A stretch of DNA of 7,175 bases from Minisyncoccota bacterium. Lineage in GTDB: Bacteria; Patescibacteriota; Minisyncoccia; Phycocordibacterales; UBA1006. The stretch's first letter is position 1, and each line of letters begins with the position of its first letter. The stretch lies in NCBI GenBank assembly GCA_021129535.1, contig JAJOLB010000032.1:1-7175 (forward strand), in the 5' to 3' direction. This document shows positions 1-5,236 of the stretch, in pieces. The notes below the pieces were generated by a model. The model was not told the DNA's origin. It made no database searches and was given only the letters and a program-made list of their open reading frames with translations. The position numbers and the translations under genes were made by a program.

Positions 1-22
1 TAAAAACTAACCACAACAAATT

Positions 23-1108
23 ATGGAAGAAAATAAAAACATTAATACATTTCTCTACAAACTATTAGACAACGATGAAACAGATGCTATTGAGGTAGAC
101 CAAATCATCGAAGGAAATGTTATCAGTATTCACGGCGCACAAGTTTTCGTAGACCTTAAACCTCATGGAACAGGAATCATCTATGGTAAAGAATATCTAA
201 CAGCACGAGATTTAATTCGCGATATTAATGCAGGCGATGTTATCAAGGCAAAGGTTATAGAACTAGAAAACGAGGATGGTTATATTGAACTATCTCTCCG
301 AGAAGCTAAAAAGGCTCTAGCATGGGAAGAAGCACAAGAAGCCCTAAAAGCAAAAGAAACACTAGAAATCATCGTAAAGGAAGCAAATAAAGGTGGACTG
401 ATGTTAGACTGGAACGGTGTTTCTGGATTCTTACCAGCGTCACAATTAAACGCTGAACACTATCCAAAGGTAGACCAAAACAAGGCAGACAGTATTATAA
501 ATCAATTGAATAAACTTGTAGGGCAAAAACTATCAGTTAATATTTTGTCAGTTAACCCAAAAGAAGGAAAACTTATCTTTTCTGAAAAAGGTGAACGAGC
601 AAGTTCACGTGAAAAAACTATCCCATCAAAATATTCTATTGGCGACGTACTAGACTGTACGGTGACAGGAATAGTTGATTTCGGAATCTTCCTAAAACTG
701 GAAGAAGGAGTAGAAGGTTTAGTCCACATTTCAGAGCTTGCATGGTCATTGGTAGATAATCCACGAACATTGTATAAGGTCGGAGACGCTGTAAAGGCAA
801 AAATTATTGAAATCAAGGATGGAAAAATTTCATTCTCAATTAAAACTTTGACTGAAAATCCATGGAAAACAATCGAAGGTAACTACGCCATCGGTGACAA
901 GGTAGACGGAGTTGTTATTAAACACAACAAACACGGTGCACTAGTATCAATCGAGGCTGGTGTTGCTGGACTTGTTCATATTTCAGAATTTGAATCAGAT
1001 GCTGATTTAAAAACTAAATTAGGACTAGGACAATCATATAGTTTTGAAATTACGAACTTTGAACCACAAAATGAAAAGTTGACGCTGTCATTCAAGGTTG
1101 GAGAATAA
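23..1108 (+). CDS. rpsA: 30S ribosomal protein S1, four-domain form
   Basis: This 361-residue RNA-binding protein is made of four S1 (OB-fold) repeats at about residues 26-94, 113-189, 205-275 and 288-358. Repeats 3 and 4 carry the typical GLVHISE signature (232-238 and 316-322) after a G-x-V-x-x-x-x-x-x-G-x-x-V core. Repeat 2 is the more divergent kind (GVSGFLPASQL, 132-142) seen at that position in S1 proteins. S1 sits on the small ribosomal subunit and helps mRNA bind; in Proteobacteria it has six repeats, and shorter four-repeat forms occur in other phyla. The frame is intact and ends in TAA. The ATG at 23 fits the first repeat, but only 22 bases are visible upstream. They hold no Shine-Dalgarno sequence and no clear -10 box, so the promoter probably lies outside. 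A strong terminator follows 22 bases after the stop. S1 is thought to matter for mRNAs lacking Shine-Dalgarno sites, which describes every gene here. Identity is secure. Confidence 0.95.
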   Translation: MEENKNINTFLYKLLDNDETDAIEVDQIIEGNVISIHGAQVFVDLKPHGTGIIYGKEYLTARDLIRDINAGDVIKAKVIELENEDGYIELSLREAKKALAWEEAQEALKAKETLEIIVKEANKGGLMLDWNGVSGFLPASQLNAEHYPKVDQNKADSIINQLNKLVGQKLSVNILSVNPKEGKLIFSEKGERASSREKTIPSKYSIGDVLDCTVTGIVDFGIFLKLEEGVEGLVHISELAWSLVDNPRTLYKVGDAVKAKIIEIKDGKISFSIKTLTENPWKTIEGNYAIGDKVDGVVIKHNKHGALVSIEAGVAGLVHISEFESDADLKTKLGLGQSYSFEITNFEPQNEKLTLSFKVGE

Positions 1109-1130
1109 TTCAATCTAGAATTTATAAAAT

Positions 1131-1155
1131 AAAAAACGCGCGAGCGTTTTTTATT
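1131..1155. terminator. Two-way intrinsic terminator between rpsA and the 33-codon ORF
   Basis: There is a perfect 9-bp stem, with aaaaaacgc at 1131-1139 pairing with gcgtttttt at 1144-1152, closed by a GCGA loop of the GNRA type. Three more A-T pairs extend it outward (1128-1130 with 1153-1155). The A tract on one side and the T tract on the other let it stop transcripts from either direction. It lies 22 bases after the rpsA stop and 17 bases beyond the stop of the minus-strand ORF at 1173-1274, so it suits both. Confidence 0.9.
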
Positions 1156-1172
1156 ATAAAATATTCACCCCT

Positions 1173-1274
1173 TTAAATAAGAGGTCCAAATCCCATACTG
1201 TTTGTTAAGATATAAATACCAACATACACTCCAACCGCAGCTAGAATAACTAATATAGAAAGTAACATTTTCAT
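1173..1274 (-). CDS. Putative 33-residue single-span membrane peptide
   Basis: A short frame starts at ATG 1274 and ends at TAA 1173. The product starts MKMLLSILVILAAVGVYVG and is almost wholly hydrophobic from residue 4 to about 24, then ends in a short polar tail (residues 25-33) with NSMGFGP. One lysine before the span and no charge after it fit a single transmembrane helix or an uncleaved signal-like anchor. I do not recognise the family. Support for a real gene is contextual: a TATACT -10 box lies 9 bases before the ATG, as for other genes here, and a two-way terminator lies just past the stop, convergent with rpsA. There is no Shine-Dalgarno site. The frame is short enough to arise by chance, so this is a moderate call. 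Confidence 0.5.
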   Translation of the reverse strand: MKMLLSILVILAAVGVYVGIYILTNSMGFGPLI

Positions 1275-1280
1275 AATAAA

Positions 1281-1305
1281 AATAGTATATCAAAAATATA
1301 CTATT
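1281..1305 (-). promoter_or_regulatory. -10 box inside a perfect inverted repeat, before the 33-codon ORF
   Basis: On the minus strand, TATACT occupies 1289-1284, nine bases before ATG 1274. It lies inside a perfect 10-bp inverted repeat: aatagtatat at 1281-1290 and its complement at 1296-1305, with a 5-base spacer. No convincing -35 box is seen (TGAATA at 1314-1309 is weak and badly spaced). The symmetry could be an operator overlapping the promoter, or it could be chance in A+T-rich DNA. Confidence 0.45.
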
Positions 1306-1375
1306 CTATATTCATTTTAATATTGCCATTTCAGAAAGTATATTTTTAACGAATGAAATGAGTATAAAAATAACT

Positions 1376-1436
1376 TATCAGGAATCCAGAGTTTGAAAAA
1401 TAAGATTCTAGATTCCCTCCTTCGAGGGAATGACAA
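1376..1436. repeat. REP/MITE-like palindromic intergenic repeat (GGAATCCAG...GGGAATGAC type)
   Basis: The segment contains GGAATCCAGA (1381-1390), then TCTAGATTCC (1407-1416), its inverted copy with one mismatch, and a second perfect hairpin: attccctc (1412-1419) with gagggaat (1424-1431) around a CTTC loop, ending GGAATGACA. The arrangement of 'gaatccaga ... tctggattcc ctcc-ttc-gaggg aatgaca' resembles a family of short palindromic intergenic elements I know from several unrelated bacterial groups. The left half looks shortened compared with a fully symmetric copy. It is more GC-rich than the flanking DNA. Non-coding; copy number cannot be judged from one window. Confidence 0.6.
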
Positions 1437-1447
1437 ATTAATGGTAA

Positions 1448-1476
1448 TGCAAAATATCTTGACGTACTATTTTGCA
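1448..1476. repeat. 9-bp inverted repeat of unknown role
   Basis: tgcaaaata at 1448-1456 pairs perfectly with tattttgca at 1468-1476 around an 11-base loop. It sits 12 bases past the palindromic repeat in the gap between the 33-codon ORF and pth. It has no flanking T run, so it is not an obvious terminator. It could be a structured remnant of the neighbouring element or a binding site. Confidence 0.35.
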
Positions 1477-1531
1477 CTATCGCTGTTAAAAAATGAAATA
1501 TGAAATTTCTATTTTTAAATCACTGCGCATG

Positions 1532-1565
1532 AGAAAACAATATTCACTTTGTTCATTTGTTTTCT
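1532..1565 (-). terminator. Possible stem-loop terminator of pth
   Basis: agaaaacaa at 1532-1540 and ttgttttct at 1557-1565 form a perfect 9-bp stem with a 16-base loop, overlapping the pth stop codon (TAG, 1566-1564). On the minus strand the descending arm is U-rich, but no separate T run follows and the loop is long. It may be a weak terminator or mRNA-end protector. Confidence 0.35.
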
Positions 1566-2121
1566 AATTAAAAATATTCATTGTTTTTTCTGTTCCGTTT
1601 TCGACGATAGATTTTATAATTTTTTCTATCTTTACGGCAATATCATTTTTAATAATATCACGTTCCTCTGGTGAAAAATTTGATAGAACGTTTGGCTTTA
1701 TTAAACGTCCATCGTCCAAAATATGTGAAATACCAACACGAATACGAACGGTCTTTTTTGTCCCTAGATGGTTCGTAATAGATTTCACACCATTATGTCC
1801 GCCATCACCACGATTATATGAAACCCGAACAACACCAAATGCTAAATCAACATCGTCATATAACATAACAACGTCGTCGGATGAAAAATCTGGTTCTTTT
1901 TTTAAACTTGCAATTATCTCGCCAGATTTATTCATAAATGTTTGTGGTTTTATATACAGTGTAATTTGATTTGAAACATTTTCACCAATAAATTCTGCAT
2001 TCATATACTTATCATGTTTCCAGTCAGACAGATTGAGGCTCGCAAAAATCAACCATGCTACATTATGTCGTGTATACGTATATTTTTCACCTGGATTTCC
2101 TAATCCGATAATATATTTCAT
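1564..2121 (-). CDS. pth: Peptidyl-tRNA hydrolase
   Basis: The enzyme frees tRNA from peptidyl-tRNAs that drop off the ribosome, by cleaving the ester bond; it is cytosolic and normally essential. The 185 residues match the usual bacterial length. Visible family landmarks are GLGNPG (6-11), the RHN segment with catalytic His19, PQTFMNKSG (59-67) with Asn64, YDDVDL (88-93) with Asp89 as the expected partner of the His, and GDGGHNG (105-111) with Asn110. All residues expected at the active and tRNA-binding sites are therefore present. ATG 2121 puts GLGNPG at the canonical distance from the N-terminus. A promoter (TTGTAA, 16 bases, TATACT) ends six bases before the ATG, so the message is probably leaderless. 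The stop is TAG. The gene is transcribed alone, away from the terminator of the peptidoglycan-binding gene. Confidence 0.95.
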   Translation of the reverse strand: MKYIIGLGNPGEKYTYTRHNVAWLIFASLNLSDWKHDKYMNAEFIGENVSNQITLYIKPQTFMNKSGEIIASLKKEPDFSSDDVVMLYDDVDLAFGVVRVSYNRGDGGHNGVKSITNHLGTKKTVRIRVGISHILDDGRLIKPNVLSNFSPEERDIIKNDIAVKIEKIIKSIVENGTEKTMNIFN

Positions 2122-2127
2122 ATTTCA

Positions 2128-2155
2128 AGTATAATTGATGAAATATTAGTTACAA
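2128..2155 (-). promoter_or_regulatory. Promoter of pth
   Basis: On the minus strand, TTGTAA (2155-2150) is separated by 16 bases from TATACT (2133-2128), with six bases to the ATG at 2121. The expected start of transcription, about seven bases past the -10 box, is the A of the ATG. It begins directly beyond the terminator at 2158-2188, as expected for an independent unit. Confidence 0.65.
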
Positions 2156-2157
2156 GC

Positions 2158-2188
2158 AAAAACGGAAAAGCGAAGCTTTCCCGTTTTT
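2158..2188 (-). terminator. Intrinsic terminator of the peptidoglycan-binding gene
   Basis: aaaaacgg (2158-2165) pairs with ccgttttt (2181-2188); after one A-C mismatch, aaagc (2167-2171) pairs with gcttt (2175-2179), leaving a three-base GAA loop. Read on the minus strand it ends in TTTTTG, 40 bases past the stop of the gene at 2228-2758 and just before the pth promoter. The flanking A tract means it could act on the plus strand too. Confidence 0.8.
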
Positions 2189-2227
2189 ACATTTCATATA
2201 GGAAATAATTAGATTAAATGAATATAA

Positions 2228-2758
2228 TTATTTCTTGAGCCACGCAATCATAGCTTTTAAAGTATTAGGTCCAATATTCCCACCACCACCACCTAATTCT
2301 TTCTGTTGGAATTGTTTAACAAGCCTTTTTGTTGTTGGTCCAAAATCCTTATCGATACTGACATTTTTATCTTTAAAATAAAGAGCTAAGAATTTTTGAA
2401 CAGTCCCTACATTTTCTCCACTGGCACCACTATCCATCGTTGTTTTCTTATCAACAAGTTTCTGCAAATCAACAACAAGTTCACTATTTCCGTTAACAAC
2501 AGGTTCGTTATTTTCTTCTGTTACACCTTCTGGTTCTTCAATTTCTGGTTTTGTATTATCAAAGAGAACTATTTCTTCTTGTTCTTGTTCTTGTTCTTGT
2601 TCTTGTTCTTTATTTTCTTCTATTCCAATCTCTTCACCTACAACAGCATTTTTATCGTAAATAATTCCATTATCTATCGAATTAAAAGCCCAATAAACAC
2701 CTGCTCCTAATAGTCCTAGTAAAATAATATTTACAAATTGATATTTAAATTCATTCAT
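2228..2758 (-). CDS. Membrane-anchored peptidoglycan-binding-like protein with (Gln-Glu) repeat linker
   Basis: From ATG 2758 the product has 176 residues: a transmembrane anchor (about 8-24), an acidic low-complexity linker (about 42-95) with five Gln-Glu pairs at 52-61, and a C-terminal domain (about 114-175) resembling the PG_binding_1 fold. The signature is GENVGTVQKFL (114-124), then DKDFGPTTKRLVKQFQ (136-151) and GPNTLKAM (163-170), i.e. two half-repeats of the FG-x-x-T-x-x-x-V-x-x-FQ kind. Such domains bind cell-wall peptides; no catalytic domain is attached, so a wall-tethering or envelope-organising role is inference. A longer frame opens at 2833, but a TGTTATAAT promoter (2774-2766) lies inside it, seven bases before ATG 2758, so the shorter start is preferred. 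A GGGGG run (156-160) replaces the usual loop between the half-repeats. Divergent from secG; terminator at 2158-2188. Confidence 0.75.
   Translation of the reverse strand: MNEFKYQFVNIILLGLLGAGVYWAFNSIDNGIIYDKNAVVGEEIGIEENKEQEQEQEQEQEEIVLFDNTKPEIEEPEGVTEENNEPVVNGNSELVVDLQKLVDKKTTMDSGASGENVGTVQKFLALYFKDKNVSIDKDFGPTTKRLVKQFQQKELGGGGGNIGPNTLKAMIAWLKK
2576..2611. repeat. Hexanucleotide tandem repeat (TTCTTG)5 within a gene
   Basis: There are five perfect copies of TTCTTG (2576-2605) plus a sixth with one change (TTCTTT, 2606-2611). On the coding (minus) strand these read AAAGAA then (CAAGAA)5, giving Lys-Glu followed by (Gln-Glu)5 in the linker of the peptidoglycan-binding-like protein. The six-base unit keeps the frame, so copy-number changes would only lengthen or shorten the linker by two residues. 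Confidence 0.9.
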
Positions 2759-2765
2759 ATATTGA

Positions 2766-2774
2766 ATTATAACA
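2766..2774 (-). promoter_or_regulatory. Extended -10 promoter of the peptidoglycan-binding gene
   Basis: On the minus strand, TGTTATAAT (2774-2766) is a perfect extended -10 element (TGn plus consensus TATAAT). The ATG at 2758 follows after seven bases. The -35 region is poor (TTTTAT at 2794-2789, 17-base spacer), as is usual with extended -10 promoters. It decides the start codon, because the longer frame would begin upstream of the transcription start. Confidence 0.65.
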
Positions 2775-2852
2775 AAAAGTAATTTTGAATAAAAGGAAAT
2801 AATAAATAACAATATACTTTTCCAGTTCGTCAATTTTTTTTTAAATACATTC

Positions 2853-2861
2853 TGCTATTAT
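2853..2861 (+). promoter_or_regulatory. Extended -10 promoter of secG
   Basis: TGCTATTAT (2853-2861) is an extended -10 element with one mismatch in the hexamer. Transcription would start near 2868-2871, and the ATG at 2871 follows after nine bases. The earlier in-frame ATG at 2862 directly abuts the -10 box and would not be in the transcript. No clear -35 box is seen upstream, only a run of T. Confidence 0.6.
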
Positions 2862-2870
2862 ATGTGCTAT

Positions 2871-3107
2871 ATGAATACCATTATTAATCAATTACCCTTG
2901 ATACAGGTTATATTATCAGTATTACTCGTTATCGTTATATTATTACAACAATCAGAAGAATCCTTAGGTGGAGCCTTTGGAGGAAGCGACTCAACCGATT
3001 CTGTCAAAAAAACACGGCGAGGTGGAGAAAAACTTATGTTTAATGCTGCTATTACTATTGCAGTACTCTTTACAGTTACGTCTATTGCCTCTTTCCTCTT
3101 AAACTAA
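2871..3107 (+). CDS. secG: Preprotein translocase subunit SecG
   Basis: SecG is the small subunit of the SecYEG channel in the cytoplasmic membrane and assists SecA-driven export. The 78-residue product has two transmembrane helices (about 7-25 and 56-76) joined by a loop with family landmarks: LLQQSEESLGGAFGGSDS (24-41) followed by the basic stretch KKTRRGGEKLMF (46-57). Length and topology match the family. The frame also opens at ATG 2862 (three codons longer), but the -10 box ends at 2861, so ATG 2871 is the likely start. There is no Shine-Dalgarno site. The stop (TAA) is 11 bases before the solute-binding protein gene, so the two are probably co-transcribed. Confidence 0.92.
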   Translation: MNTIINQLPLIQVILSVLLVIVILLQQSEESLGGAFGGSDSTDSVKKTRRGGEKLMFNAAITIAVLFTVTSIASFLLN

Positions 3108-3118
3108 ATATATATAAT

Positions 3119-4747
3119 ATGAAAGATAAAAACACAAAACTATGGATGCGTGTTCTTTTTGTTATTACACTTCTATCCCTTTCAGGAATAATATGGCAAC
3201 AACAGAGAAATATAGCCCAACACGTTAAAATAGAAGGTAGTTCATTTACAGAAGGAATAGTAGGAACGCCTCGTTTTATTAATCCTGTATTAGCTCAATC
3301 AGAGAGCGATAAAGATTTAACCAAACTTGTCTTTGGGTCTCTTATATCTAAAAACAAAGATGGATACAACTATGATTTGTCAGAATCATTAGAAATATCA
3401 GATGATAAGAAAAAATATACTCTTACACTTAGGGATAACCTTTATTTCCATGACGGAACAAAAATAACAATTGATGATGTTATTTTTACTATCGAAAAAA
3501 TACAAGACCCAATGATAAAAAGCCCTCTGGGAACAAAATGGGAAGGAGTAAAAACAGAAAAGTTAAATAGAAATCAAGTAGTCTTTACACTCAATCAAGA
3601 ATATAGTGACTTTGTACAAAATCTATCTCTTGGAATCCTACCAAAACATCTTTGGTCAAATATTAAAAGCGAGGAATTTATTCTAAGCATCTACAACAAC
3701 AAACCAATAGGTTCAGGAGACTATGAGGTTAAAAATATAAAATACAAAGAAACTGGAATTCCTGAATACTACACTCTTGAAAAAACAAAGCATAGTGATG
3801 CATATATCTCTACAATTAAACTTTCATTTTATGAAAATGAAATAGAACTAGCAAAAGCATTTAGAAACAAGGATATACAGGCTGCATACGGACTATCCGC
3901 AAACAAAAATAACAGAGATTTATTCAATAGTAACTCGGAGTTAACAGGAAAATTACCACGAGTGTTTGGACTCTTTCTTAATCAAAATAAACAAAGTATA
4001 TTGAAAGATAAAAATGTTAGAGGTCTTATCAATACAGCCATTAATAGAGATGCATTAATTGACACTTTATTTCAGGATTATGCCTACCCTATCACAACAG
4101 CCACAGGGGAAAACAAAGAATTCACACAAGAAATTGATACTTACATAAAAAATATTGAAAAGAGTGGGTGGAAGAAAAACAAAAAAGGTTTTTATACAAA
4201 AAGTAACGGAGATGATGAAAAAATTCTTTCCATAGATATTTCAACGGTAAACATACAAGAGCTCACTGATGTTGCCCATTATATCAAGGATGAATTATCA
4301 AAACATGGAATACAAATAAATGTAAGAACTTTTGATGAAGGTAATTTACATCAAAAAGTCATTCGAACACGTGATTATGAGATGTTATTGTTTGGATATA
4401 TGATTGAAAAAGAAACTGACCTCTATGCTTTCTGGCATTCATCTCAGAAAAATGATCCAGGTCTTAATATCAGCCTCTATAATAATAGCAAAGTAGATAA
4501 AGAACTTGAAAAATTGCGAAAAGACAAAGAAACAGCAGATCTGTCTATAATTGAAGATGAAATTAACAAGGACATCCCAGCAATATTTCTGTATAGTCCC
4601 GCATATACATATCTCTTACCTGAAAAAATAAAAGGAGAAGAAAATATGCTTATAATAAATAGACAAGATAGATTTTCTGACATAGAAAATTGGTATGTTT
4701 ATACAAGAAAAGTCTGGGATATATTTATCTCAAACAAGGGCGAGTAA
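3119..4747 (+). CDS. Family 5 extracellular solute-binding protein (oligopeptide/dipeptide type), membrane-anchored
   Basis: This 542-residue protein belongs to the SBP_bac_5 family (OppA/DppA-like), which captures peptides or similar ligands outside the membrane for an ABC importer. Landmarks are GIVGTPRFINPVLAQSESD (46-64), the hallmark LTLRDNLYFHDGTKIT (102-117) followed by IDDVIFTIEKI, and NVRGLINTAINRDALID near residues 300-316, matching the 'R-A-I-x-x-A-I-D-R' region of the family. The N-terminus has a hydrophobic span (about 11-27) with basic residues before it and no Cys lipobox, so it is probably held by an uncleaved helix. It follows secG by 11 bases. No permease or ATPase gene lies beside it; the next gene downstream is convergent. 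Ligand and partner are unknown. ATG 3119 is preceded directly by TATAAT (3113-3118), which is too close to serve this start. Ends with tandem TAA stops. Confidence 0.88.
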   Translation: MKDKNTKLWMRVLFVITLLSLSGIIWQQQRNIAQHVKIEGSSFTEGIVGTPRFINPVLAQSESDKDLTKLVFGSLISKNKDGYNYDLSESLEISDDKKKYTLTLRDNLYFHDGTKITIDDVIFTIEKIQDPMIKSPLGTKWEGVKTEKLNRNQVVFTLNQEYSDFVQNLSLGILPKHLWSNIKSEEFILSIYNNKPIGSGDYEVKNIKYKETGIPEYYTLEKTKHSDAYISTIKLSFYENEIELAKAFRNKDIQAAYGLSANKNNRDLFNSNSELTGKLPRVFGLFLNQNKQSILKDKNVRGLINTAINRDALIDTLFQDYAYPITTATGENKEFTQEIDTYIKNIEKSGWKKNKKGFYTKSNGDDEKILSIDISTVNIQELTDVAHYIKDELSKHGIQINVRTFDEGNLHQKVIRTRDYEMLLFGYMIEKETDLYAFWHSSQKNDPGLNISLYNNSKVDKELEKLRKDKETADLSIIEDEINKDIPAIFLYSPAYTYLLPEKIKGEENMLIINRQDRFSDIENWYVYTRKVWDIFISNKGE

Positions 4748-4756
4748 TAATTCATT

Positions 4757-4786
4757 AAAAAACAGAATAAATATTCTGTTTTTTTT
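4757..4786. terminator. Two-way intrinsic terminator between convergent genes
   Basis: aaaaaacagaat (4757-4768) pairs perfectly with attctgtttttt (4773-4784), a 12-bp stem with a four-base AAAT loop; the T run extends to 4786. It lies nine bases after the solute-binding protein stop and just past the stop (TAG, 4801-4799) of the pilin-like gene on the other strand. The A and T tracts on both arms let it serve both genes. Confidence 0.92.
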
Positions 4787-4798
4787 AATATATTAAAA

Positions 4799-5167
4799 CT
4801 ATTCCAAAAGACTTGAATAGTCTCCATCACCACTCCCTTCTTTGAGGTGGCTAGCAGCATCCTTTACACCTAGCGTATTTGTCATAAATGACATGATACC
4901 GAAAACCGATACCATAATAGCCATACCGACAATACCCCAAATTAAATGTCTCTTCCCTTGTTCAATTGATTCATCTCCTCCATTACCGCTCTTTGCATGA
5001 AAAAATTTGAAAAGCCCAATAACAAAACGAACAAAAGCAACAGAAAACAAAACCATAACAAGAGGGTTGATAACCTGCTCGTTTATTCTCCCCATTAATG
5101 TGCTCACACCATCAGCATAAGCAACAGGTGTAATCAATGAGTATAAAAGTAATTCCTTTAATAACAT
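4799..5167 (-). CDS. Small T4SS-pilin-like (TrbC/VirB2-like) membrane protein
   Basis: From ATG 5167 the product has 122 residues: a short signal peptide (1-18) ending in PVAYA before Asp19, a plausible AxA signal peptidase I site; a first membrane helix (about 34-55, with INPLVMVLFSVAFVRFVIG); a polar loop with GDESIEQGKRH (64-74); and a second helix (about 76-96) containing IWGIVGMAIMVSVFGI. This pattern, especially the 'R/K-H-x-x-W-G-I-x-G-x-x-I-M-V-S-V-x-G-I' stretch, matches the small pilin-like proteins annotated as T4SS pilin in candidate-phyla genomes. They are probably inserted in the membrane and may assemble into a filament or channel; that function is not shown here. No other secretion gene is nearby. 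A longer frame opens at TTG 5191, but the -10 box lies inside it, so ATG 5167 is preferred. Stop TAG. Confidence 0.75.
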   Translation of the reverse strand: MLLKELLLYSLITPVAYADGVSTLMGRINEQVINPLVMVLFSVAFVRFVIGLFKFFHAKSGNGGDESIEQGKRHLIWGIVGMAIMVSVFGIMSFMTNTLGVKDAASHLKEGSGDGDYSSLLE

Positions 5168-5174
5168 ATAAATT

Positions 5175-5203
5175 ATTATATCATAAAGCAAAATCTACCA
5201 CAA
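5175..5203 (-). promoter_or_regulatory. Promoter of the pilin-like gene
   Basis: On the minus strand, a TTGTGG -35 candidate (5203-5198) lies 17 bases from a consensus TATAAT (5180-5175), preceded by TGA to give an extended -10 element. Seven bases then lead to ATG 5167, so the transcript should begin at or next to the start codon. This places the upstream TTG (5191) outside the message. Confidence 0.65.
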
Positions 5204-5236
5204 AATAAAAGAATTCTTTATCCCTCAAAACACTAT

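Noticed and set aside
502..816. Minus-strand open frame of 104 codons inside rpsA
   Set aside because: It lies wholly within the secure S1 gene, its product is Ser/Pro/Thr-rich without a recognisable domain, and it has no promoter.
1441..1503. 20-codon plus-strand frame (ATG GTA ATG ...) in the gap before pth
   Set aside because: It overlaps an inverted repeat, has no promoter-like box at the spacing seen for other genes, and is short enough to be chance.
2576..2611. Tandem TTCTTG units considered as a CRISPR-like or iteron array
   Set aside because: The units are directly adjacent with no spacers, sit inside a coding frame and encode a simple Gln-Glu run.
2396..2710. Plus-strand open frame rich in Phe and Leu opposite the peptidoglycan-binding gene
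   Set aside because: The Phe-Leu run is just the antisense reading of the (Gln-Glu) repeat; the opposite strand holds the recognisable domain.
5208..5219. 12-base perfect palindrome aaagaattcttt between truB and the pilin-like gene, considered as a truB terminator
   Set aside because: With a loop it leaves only a 4-bp A/T-rich stem; too weak to call a terminator, though no better one is seen after truB.
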